From: SVFI01 sp045535935 | Lineage (GTDB): Bacteria > Bacillota > Clostridia > Lachnospirales > Lachnospiraceae | Direction: 5' to 3' | Length of the DNA: 19,083 nt | NCBI GenBank assembly: GCA_045535935.1 | Contig: JAZSMO010000041.1 | Coordinates: 1 to 19,083 of the forward strand | Shown here: positions 15,301-19,083 of the stretch, piece by piece | How the letters are laid out: each line of letters starts with the position of its first letter | Numbering within the stretch: position 1 is the first letter of the stretch | Notes under the pieces: model-generated | Databases searched by the model: none | Told to the model about the DNA's origin: nothing | What the model saw: the letters and a program-made list of their open reading frames with translations, nothing else | Program-made: the position numbers and the translations under genes

Positions 15301-16124
15301 ACCGGTTCAAAAGGCGGTACTTCTTTTTTCTCCAGCATGGATTTCATGCAAATTGCTGCGTGTGTTCCGCACTGACCGGCCGGCAACGGCGCTGACGTAA
15401 TTGGCTTCGGACTGATCTGTCCGTTTTCCACCGAATCGTATCCAATCACCGCCACATCCTCCGGTATACGGAATCCTCTTTCCTCCAGTGCCTGCGCCAC
15501 GCCTATGGCCATACAATCGTTGGCACAGGCGATAGCCTGCGGGAGTTCTCCACCGCTTTGCAGCAATTTCTCTACCATTGTCTCACCGCTGCTGTACCAG
15601 AAATCTCCGTAAAAAATACGGTTCTCCTTTACGGCAAGACCATGCTCTGCCATGCAGTCTTCAAAAGCCTGCAGTCGCTCTGCCGAATGCGGATGCCATT
15701 TTTTTCCGGTCAGGTAAGCGATATCTTCATAACCGTGCACTTCAATCAAATGTGCTACCAGTTGCTTCACCGGCGCATAATGGCGCAACACCAGTGACTC
15801 GAAATACTTACTTTCTTTATCCACACAGAGCACCGGACCGTCAAAATTCTCTTTCAGCCTTTCTTCAATCTGCTCTTCCACACCTCTGGTCTGAATGGTG
15901 TCGGAAAGAATTACAAACCCGTCAAACAGCGCATAATTAATCAGCGAATAAATGGTGGATTCTCCGGTTTCTCTTGCCGGCGTTTCCTGATATTTGTTGT
16001 ACATCGCAAACACACAGACATCATAGTCATAAGAAAATGCCTCTTTCAAAAATGCCTCTATGAATGTTTTTTGATATACTTCCTCCACATGTCCGACCAA
16101 CAGGCCGATCCTCTTACGTTCCAT
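12366..16124 (-). CDS. LacI-like sensor / degenerate GGDEF / EAL c-di-GMP phosphodiesterase with C-terminal beta-helix-like repeats
   Basis: A 1,252-residue protein without signal peptide or membrane segment, so cytoplasmic. Residues 1-290 have the periplasmic-binding fold of LacI regulators (GLLVGHVEE, DGFVILSD, GYEDIAYLTG, ANDCMAIGVAQALEERG, VIGYDS) but no DNA-binding head. A GAF-like region fills about 310-460. GGDEF spans about 470-615 but its signature is RLGNGEF (544-550), so cyclase activity is unlikely. EAL spans about 635-880 and is intact: EAL 667-669, N723 region, E752, DDYGTG 781-786, KIDR 802-805, E838, QGY 858-860. Residues 895-1252 hold eight GIGS-type repeats of about 28 residues. 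The start at 16124 uses GGGGG six bases upstream; a GTG at 16136 has no ribosome site. It probably lowers c-di-GMP in response to an internal sugar. Confidence 0.9.
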   Translation of the reverse strand: MERKRIGLLVGHVEEVYQKTFIEAFLKEAFSYDYDVCVFAMYNKYQETPARETGESTIYSLINYALFDGFVILSDTIQTRGVEEQIEERLKENFDGPVLCVDKESKYFESLVLRHYAPVKQLVAHLIEVHGYEDIAYLTGKKWHPHSAERLQAFEDCMAEHGLAVKENRIFYGDFWYSSGETMVEKLLQSGGELPQAIACANDCMAIGVAQALEERGFRIPEDVAVIGYDSVENGQISPKPITSAPLPAGQCGTHAAICMKSMLEKKEVPPFEPVTQLFIGSSCGCNLDKIWGQQLRQSWETEDSEIHFHSRFNHMMEDILSKTEFDDLMNTIFTYVYQLKGFDSFTLCLNSQWKDLEKLHKGEAKWNGYTGQILPVIECKKDVVNPLNYEETFSKELLLPALHEERETPAAFFFTPLHFEERCLGYAVISYGNEPRCFDGIYWPWLRNVMQGLESFRKMDALLEKNRLLAANQVRDSLTGLYNYQGILQQANRFCPGYVGVVAADIKGLSDINDRFGRLEGNRAIHTVAKILRSLMPEGVCCRLGNGEFVGICFCDENKNTMDEFRNQLDERLKETENFGYELSVYTGSECALISREEEFEQLINRAVAQKNGNKTNEQKMQGKEILSEEEQKEASVVKDILDENRFRYHFQPIVNAKTGEIYAYEALMRADVTPYMSPLKILKYAEHMERLYDVERSTFFNVLSYIKKEKVLTEGRKVFINSIPGNRLRGEDAVSLEIGMKEHSGCVVVELTEQAEIPDDELSAMKEVYGGMGVETAVDDYGTGYSNITNLLRYMPNYVKIDRMLLSRIQDSPQKQHFVREIVEFAHDNDIKALAEGVETTEELQMVIHLGVDLIQGYYTAKPSEEIVSEISEEIKNEILKYQLQEHRNKDRKVYVAGQESRIRLSKLAADKYASIEVLSDKTIYKDIAIVGVPGMTTDIALEIKDGYQGRITLENVSFFGGKGRDCIRIGNQCEVTLLLKGENHLEEGGICVPEGSSLVLEGDGDLTLELSLDDYFGIGNRLNESHGRLLFEQDGCITIKGSGIRGVGIGSGNGGQISVRRGKYVIEMAGEEGVAIGSRTGEMTAKIHDANITFKLFARRNVGIGSIDGNMDVEIAHILLKGVFGGSEGTGIGTLNGKLTKADISESNLNIDMRAPKISAIGTATEQSEVVINRASLSIRCEGREAMAMGNMQNKCKLSFYNCDIDSNVKTTLETDIGAAPSDIYICNGRVSFMKNGEEIYREITEGEL

Positions 16125-16204
16125 AGCAACCCCCACGATTGATCTATTTTCTACGTTTATAGTTTCTTACTATTATCACATATCTTATATCCACATATAT
16201 ATTC

Positions 16205-16233
16205 ATTATATCACTCGCCAAACATAACTACAA
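16205..16233 (-). promoter_or_regulatory. Promoter of the EAL-protein operon
   Basis: On the minus strand TTGTAG (16233-16228), a 17-bp spacer and TATAAT (16210-16205) fit a sigma-A promoter with a perfect -10. The predicted leader is about 75 bases and AT-rich, with no riboswitch that I recognise. Confidence 0.65.
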
Positions 16234-16240
16234 CAAGCAT

Positions 16241-16277
16241 AAAAATTACAGCCCCCTAAAAATTAGAGGGCTGTAAT
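16241..16277 (-). terminator. Terminator after the first tuf 3'-end copy
   Basis: On the minus strand ATTACAGCCCTCTA pairs with TAGGGGGCTGTAAT (one G-U), followed by TTTTT. It lies about 20 bp after the tuf-end stop codon. The stem is nearly symmetrical and could also act on plus-strand transcripts. It differs in sequence from the terminator at 18513. Confidence 0.85.
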
Positions 16278-16298
16278 GATTTTAAATATCAGCTATGA

Positions 16299-16352
16299 TT
16301 AGTCGATAATTGTAGCAACACGGCCTGAACCTACAGTACGTCCACCTTCACG
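16299..16352 (-). pseudogene. tuf: 3' end of tuf (EF-Tu), copy 1: attachment-site remnant
   Basis: The minus strand encodes REGGRTVGSGRVATIID and a stop, the last 17 residues of elongation factor Tu. The sequence upstream of the first codon (an AT-rich TATTCATATAG) is not tuf. It is therefore a detached gene end of the kind left when an integrative element inserts into a gene 3' terminus and carries a restoring copy. Copy 2, 2,284 bp away, differs in the coding part by one base (D instead of E at the last residue). Confidence 0.85.
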
Positions 16353-16438
16353 CTATATGAATAGCGTTTTTCGATATATTTTCTATGCTTTTTATGGCTA
16401 AAATCTGCATATTTTCTTTAATTTTAGCCGTCTTATTT

Positions 16439-16480
16439 TTATTTGCATGATTTTTTGGCACCGTTTTGGCACCGGGATGC
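16439..16480 (-). pseudogene. Possible C-terminal remnant of a tyrosine integrase (copy 1)
   Basis: One minus-strand frame reads CQNGAKKSCK and stop. The second repeat has CQNGAKKLWK and stop at the same offset. Integrative elements often have the integrase gene ending at the att site, and CQNGAK-like ends fit that, but only about 10 codons are conserved, and copy 1 has an in-frame stop just upstream. The same bases form the 11-bp tandem repeats, so conservation may reflect binding sites instead of coding. Confidence 0.25.
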
Positions 16481-16547
16481 TTATACTGTACTTTTAAACT
16501 TTCATTCCACTCTACACACCGTTAATAAATTGTCGTTTCTTGCTGAT

Positions 16548-16745
16548 TTAGTTATGTTTTTCTCTTAATCTTTTTAATATGTCTATTTTCTTTTGTCTCA
16601 ACAATATATCATGACTATTTGAACAAAATGCTACGACTTCAAACGCTATTCCCAAACCATATATAGCACCCGCTATTCCCTGGCTAATATCATTATTTTT
16701 TACTATTTCATATAAAATATCAAATTGAGTATTTACTGTTCCCAC
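16548..16745 (-). CDS. Short membrane protein, 5' end uncertain (possibly truncated)
   Basis: A 65-residue frame beginning at GTG 16745, reading MGTVNTQFDILYEIVKNNDI, then a hydrophobic stretch (GIAGAIYGLGIAFEVVAFC) and a basic end (RQKKIDILKRLREKHN). There is no ribosome site before the GTG. The frame stays open upstream to about 16806 and there encodes another hydrophobic segment (NILFAIGLVFILVGT) preceded by EPEKKNKAIK. A natural protein with two membrane segments therefore seems to have lost its start. It may be a 5'-truncated gene. Family not recognised. Confidence 0.4.
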   Translation of the reverse strand: MGTVNTQFDILYEIVKNNDISQGIAGAIYGLGIAFEVVAFCSNSHDILLRQKKIDILKRLREKHN

Positions 16746-16838
16746 AAGAATAAATACTAATCCAATCGCAAATAAAATATTTAATTTTATTGCTTTGTTT
16801 TTCTTTTCAGGCTCTCAAAAATCCTGAAATTTGTCAGT

Positions 16839-16940
16839 CTAACGCAACGAGGTCAGCCTTTTCATAACAATTGTGTCCTTGCAAACTCTTTTTATATTTC
16901 CAACATCTATTGTTGCTTTTCTTTTTTTACCGTTGCTCAT
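16839..16940 (-). CDS. Small basic ORF of 33 residues, candidate
   Basis: ATG at 16940 is preceded by AGAGGGAAAAAT, a good ribosome site at normal spacing. It encodes 33 residues starting MSNGKKRKATIDVGNIKRVC and ending in MKRLTSLR. It has no membrane segment and no family I recognise. It lies between the five-TM gene and the truncated membrane ORF in the att-flanked unit. It may be a genuine small protein or the front of a decayed gene. Confidence 0.35.
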   Translation of the reverse strand: MSNGKKRKATIDVGNIKRVCKDTIVMKRLTSLR

Positions 16941-16999
16941 ATTTTTCCCTCTCACAAGATTTTGTACACTCACAGTAGCATTTCGTTTTTAACAAACCT

Positions 17000-17923
17000 C
17001 TATTTTTCAATGATAATCGGTGCCGGATTTAAATAAATAAAATAGCTTTCCCCCTCATCTGTTATGTATCCGTCCTTCTGATAATGAACAGAGGAAGGCT
17101 CCGCATACGGATTTCTGTCTGTAAATGTAAAACGCACACTTTGATTCGTATAGTGATATTTATCTAATACTACTCTCAGGTCCTTATAGACTCCAATAAT
17201 CATATGGCAAAAATCCGACGCATCTGCCGGTGCATTTTTTGTTTCAATTAACAGTTCTATTTCCGTTATCTTATTAAGCTCTGCATCGACCTGTAAACTG
17301 TTTACTACAATAACCTCATGATCCAGAAGCTCCTCGATTTCCCGTTTCACTTCTGCAGCCATTTCATTTACATTTGCATACGTCGGCTGCATTTCGGTGG
17401 TTGCATCACCCAAATTGAAAAAATTCTGCAAAAGTATACCAGACAGATAATTCCCCACAATTAGAAAAAACACACCTGCCAGAATTACAAGCATTTTTTT
17501 GTCGATTATATTGTCGTCCAGCTTCTTCCCGATGATTGAGGAAATAATTAATACCATAATGAGGAAAAAAAATAATCCGATAAAATACCACGCCGCCGAT
17601 GAGCCCAAATAGGTAACCGCCAAATTATTAGCAAGAATGTAAAACGTAAACAATGCCAACGGGTAATATACTTTCCGTCCATACGTTTTTTTCACAATTA
17701 AATATACAAACGCAATGAAATATACTATCAAAACAGGCCATATATACGCGGCAATTTGATCGGCCTTTTCAAGCACAATATATTCGTTCGCAGGATTACC
17801 CCCAACATCTCCGTCAACAAGTTTTGATCTCACGGCACTTATATACGGAAGTATAAAAACACATATCAAAATAGAAAACGTGACAAAAAATCTATATAAA
17901 TTGTCAGTATTTTTCTTGTTCAT
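17000..17923 (-). CDS. Five-TM membrane protein with C-terminal outer domain, unknown function
   Basis: A 307-residue protein with hydrophobic segments at about 12-30, 57-78, 86-105, 111-131 and 143-166, followed by about 140 hydrophilic residues that are probably outside the cell. That part includes VKREIEELLDHEVIVVNSLQ and ends SYFIYLNPAPIIIEK. The start has AAGGAGG at ideal spacing and overlaps the end of the preceding glycine-zipper gene by 20 bases, so the two are coupled. Base composition is clearly more AT-rich than in the chromosomal genes to the left, consistent with transfer. No family recognised; an accessory envelope function is inference. Confidence 0.75.
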   Translation of the reverse strand: MNKKNTDNLYRFFVTFSILICVFILPYISAVRSKLVDGDVGGNPANEYIVLEKADQIAAYIWPVLIVYFIAFVYLIVKKTYGRKVYYPLALFTFYILANNLAVTYLGSSAAWYFIGLFFFLIMVLIISSIIGKKLDDNIIDKKMLVILAGVFFLIVGNYLSGILLQNFFNLGDATTEMQPTYANVNEMAAEVKREIEELLDHEVIVVNSLQVDAELNKITEIELLIETKNAPADASDFCHMIIGVYKDLRVVLDKYHYTNQSVRFTFTDRNPYAEPSSVHYQKDGYITDEGESYFIYLNPAPIIIEK

Positions 17924-18164
17924 TTTGAGCCTCCTTTTTTCTATTCACTGCATCGATTATACTCCCTGCAGAAACACCAAGTGCAAGTCCGATACACATA
18001 CCAAGAGACATATTATCAAAAAGCAAACTTCCCATAGCCATACCAATGCTCACTCCAAGACACATACCAATTGGTAACCACATCATTTGAGAATCTTCCG
18101 TATTTTCGTTTGTTTCTCCCTTTACTTCTTCCGTGTTCATTTCATACTCTTTTTTTTCTGACAT
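17904..18164 (-). CDS. Small glycine-zipper membrane protein
   Basis: An 86-residue protein. After an acidic N-terminus (about 1-27) come two hydrophobic helices with strict glycine spacing: G33, G37, G41, G45 (PIGMCLGVSIGMAMG) and G55, G59, G63, G67 (SLGMCIGLALGVSAG). Such GxxxGxxxG zippers drive tight helix packing and oligomers in membranes. The start at 18164 is chosen because AAGGGGGA lies 9 bases upstream; an upstream ATG at 18218 has no such site. It lies 31 bp after the frameshifted gene and overlaps the five-TM gene. Similar small glycine-zipper proteins are common in Firmicutes with no known role. Confidence 0.75.
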   Translation of the reverse strand: MSEKKEYEMNTEEVKGETNENTEDSQMMWLPIGMCLGVSIGMAMGSLLFDNMSLGMCIGLALGVSAGSIIDAVNRKKEAQNEQEKY

Positions 18165-18195
18165 TTCAAAAATCCCCCTTAAAATTTTATCATTA

Positions 18196-18428
18196 TCAAT
18201 TATACTTTGCCCCTGCATAAATCAGCAACCCAAGTCCTATAACAAATTCCATTGCAAATGCTACAAAACCCAATGCTGAACCTATTGTACCAATTATTAT
18301 AGCAGTAATCAAAAAACAATTCCAATAGAAATAACACCCCAACCGGATATTTTACAAAAAACCTGTTTATCACTTGGAAACACTTTGTCATAATAATCTT
18401 CTCTGCAAAAAGCGACTGAAAAATATGA
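18196..18428 (-). pseudogene. Frameshifted small membrane-protein gene, DUF3784-like
   Basis: One frame reads REDYYDKVFPSDKQVFCKIS then GWGVISIGIVF and stops. The next frame continues ITAIIIGTIGSALGFVAFAM, ending YAGAKYN and stop at 18196. The shift falls in a run of six T on the minus strand (18316-18311); one extra T would join both halves into a two-TM protein. The order YDK, C, G, two hydrophobic segments resembles the end of DUF3784 proteins (weak resemblance). No good start codon is present upstream, so the 5' end may also be lost. A sequencing error in the homopolymer is an alternative for the frameshift. Confidence 0.55.
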
Positions 18429-18512
18429 TTATTCTGCTAATCCTATTGCTACATTATATCATCCAAGAAACGTGACTACAATAAGCCCACGAGAAACCGG
18501 GGGCCTGAGATG

Positions 18513-18550
18513 AAAAAAGCTCAACCCCTTGTAAACAAAGGGCTGAGCCA
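18513..18550 (-). terminator. Terminator after the second tuf 3'-end copy
   Basis: On the minus strand GGCTCAGCCCTTTG folds with CAAGGGGTTGAGC (small internal mismatch), followed by six T (18518-18513). It is about 35 bp after the tuf-end stop codon. A smaller hairpin (ATACTC/GAGTAT, 18563-18577) lies between. The remainder of 18429-18512 shows no feature that I can support. Confidence 0.75.
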
Positions 18551-18582
18551 ATTAAGTCAATTGATACTCTAAGAGTATTTAA

Positions 18583-18636
18583 TTACTCGATAATTGTAGC
18601 AACACGGCCTGAACCTACAGTACGTCCACCTTCACG
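18583..18636 (-). pseudogene. tuf: 3' end of tuf (EF-Tu), copy 2: attachment-site remnant
   Basis: The minus strand encodes REGGRTVGSGRVATIIE and a stop, with the usual EF-Tu terminal glutamate. As in copy 1 the upstream sequence is element DNA and not tuf. It has its own terminator (18513-18550). Confidence 0.85.
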
Positions 18637-18764
18637 CTATATGAATAGCGTTTTTTTATGTCTTTTCCATGTTTTTCATTGCTGAAACCTGCATATTTTC
18701 GTTTGTATTGTAGGGACTATTTTTATTTCCACAATTTCTTGGCACCGTTTTGGCACCGGAATGC
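18583..18764. repeat. Direct repeat copy 2
   Basis: Partner of 16299-16480, without gaps. It has the tuf end, the CGCTAT/ATAGCG hairpin (18635-18650) and the 11-bp units TCTTGGCACCG (18737-18747) and TTTTGGCACCG (18748-18758). A minus-strand frame CQNGAKKLWK-stop sits at the matching offset and stays open upstream (WLRDAFR). Confidence 0.85.
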
Positions 18765-18786
18765 ATCTCTTAACCAAACTGAAATT

Positions 18787-19083
18787 TTACTGTTCTTCCC
18801 TTAACAGAGAATACATTTTCATATCAATCACTTTCCCATTCTTTACGGCATTATTTCTTAAGGTTCCCTCATATTGAAAACCTGTTTTTTCAAGAACGCG
18901 ACAAGAACCTATATTATAAGCAAACGGCTCTGCATAAATTCGAAGAATATCACTATTCTTAAATACATATTCACAGATTTGTTTTACCGCATCTGTCATA
19001 ATGCCTTTTCCCCAATACTCTTCTGCAATATAGTATCCCATCTCGGCTGTTTGTCTATGAATATTTTTCTGACGAAAAACTCC
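18787..19083 (-). CDS. GNAT N-acetyltransferase, partial (5' end outside window)
   Basis: The last 98 residues of an acetyltransferase of the RimJ/RimL type (Acetyltransf_3). The frame is open to the window edge and reads GVFRQKNIHRQTAEMGYYIA, then EEYWGKGIMTDAVKQICEYV. The YWGKG loop is the acetyl-CoA pyrophosphate-binding site, and RVLEKTGFQYEGTLRN is the typical C-terminal strand-helix. The internal ATG at 19041 is not the start, since family sequence continues before it. It uses acetyl-CoA to acetylate an amine; the substrate (protein N-terminus, antibiotic or metabolite) is unknown. It ends 23 bp before the second att-like repeat and so belongs to the next unit of the tandem array. Confidence 0.88.
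   Translation of the reverse strand, partial: GVFRQKNIHRQTAEMGYYIAEEYWGKGIMTDAVKQICEYVFKNSDILRIYAEPFAYNIGSCRVLEKTGFQYEGTLRNNAVKNGKVIDMKMYSLLREEQ

Larger units (their letters stand above)
16299..16480. repeat. Direct repeat copy 1: tuf end, inverted repeat, 11-bp tandem repeats
   Basis: This segment aligns without gaps to 18583-18764 at a constant offset of 2,284. 16303-16371 is identical in the two copies (69 bp). The remaining part is diverged, roughly three-quarters identical where I compared it. After the tuf end comes a hairpin CGCTAT-ATGA-ATAGCG plus five T (16351-16371). Further on are two tandem 11-bp units TTTTGGCACCG (16453-16463 and 16464-16474), spaced by one helical turn, as arm-type integrase sites often are. 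Confidence 0.85.
16303..18655. mobile_element. 2.28-kb att-flanked unit at the tuf 3' end (CIME-like), no integrase
   Basis: Two 69-bp identical direct repeats containing the tuf 3' end bound an AT-rich segment of small minus-strand genes: a glycine-zipper protein, a five-TM protein, a 33-aa ORF, a short membrane ORF and a frameshifted gene. No complete recombinase, relaxase or phage gene is inside. This is the architecture of a cis-mobilizable element (an integrated unit keeping att sites but relying on another element's integrase). Neither copy is attached to the tuf body, so an intact tuf with a third site should lie beyond the right edge of the window. Confidence 0.6.

Noticed and set aside
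16351..16371. CGCTAT-ATGA-ATAGCG plus T run as a plus-strand terminator
   Set aside because: No plus-strand gene leads into it and the stem is only 6 bp; its conservation at both att copies fits a recombination signal better.
18200..18391. A 63-codon minus-strand frame starting MTKCFQVINRFF
   Set aside because: It runs in the wrong frame through a decayed gene whose two other frames give coherent membrane-protein sequence on either side of a T6 run.
16303..18655. The direct repeats as CRISPR repeats or IS ends
   Set aside because: There are only two copies, they are 2.3 kb apart, they encode the EF-Tu end, and no transposase or cas gene is present.

Overview
The window reads as chromosome of a motile, Gram-positive anaerobe of the Clostridia, most likely Lachnospiraceae (Roseburia/Agathobacter-like). 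The pointers are strong AGGAGG-type ribosome sites, a T-box leader, an EF-Tu end reading REGGRTVGSGRVATII(D/E), a chemoreceptor, and large c-di-GMP proteins. This placement is inference from style and families, not a database match. Every gene I accept lies on the minus strand, so transcription runs from high to low coordinates.

Layout from high to low coordinate. (1) 18787-19083: the end of a GNAT acetyltransferase cut by the window edge. (2) 16299-18655: an AT-rich, 2,284-bp unit bounded by two direct copies of the 3' end of tuf (EF-Tu). Each copy is followed by a terminator and preceded by the same att-like/arm-repeat sequence. The unit carries small membrane proteins (one glycine-zipper protein), a frameshifted gene and a 33-aa ORF, and no full integrase. 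It looks like a cis-mobilizable remnant in a tandem array at the tuf 3' end. (3) 11219-16124: a gene set led by a 1,252-aa protein combining a LacI-like sugar-sensor fold, a degenerate GGDEF, an intact EAL phosphodiesterase and a C-terminal array of eight ~28-residue glycine-rich repeats. Two small membrane proteins follow. (4) 9398-11110: a methyl-accepting chemotaxis protein whose ribosome site is buried in a terminator-like hairpin. (5) 7095-9356: a tryptophan T-box leader (UGG specifier) followed by trpB and trpA; the trpA product has altered phosphate-binding loops. (6) 4859-6977: an HD-GYP c-di-GMP phosphodiesterase with a CBM2-like outer domain, overlapping a three-TM protein. (7) 2148-4706: an ECF sigma factor, two zinc-finger anti-sigma-type proteins and a further membrane protein, with a candidate self-regulated promoter. 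(8) 388-2058: a GH13 alpha-amylase-family enzyme with an unusual C-terminal extension. (9) 1-387: no gene; a terminator and a dense cluster of GGGCATA/TATGCCC motifs in nested inverted repeats.

Taken together, the chromosomal part is rich in environmental sensing: two c-di-GMP phosphodiesterases of different chemistry (EAL and HD-GYP), both fused to possible carbohydrate-sensing domains, a chemoreceptor and an ECF sigma system, near an intracellular alpha-glucan enzyme. The most unusual items are the EAL protein with its repeat tail, the paralogous outer domains in the sigma locus, the divergent TrpA, and the tandem tuf-end attachment sites.
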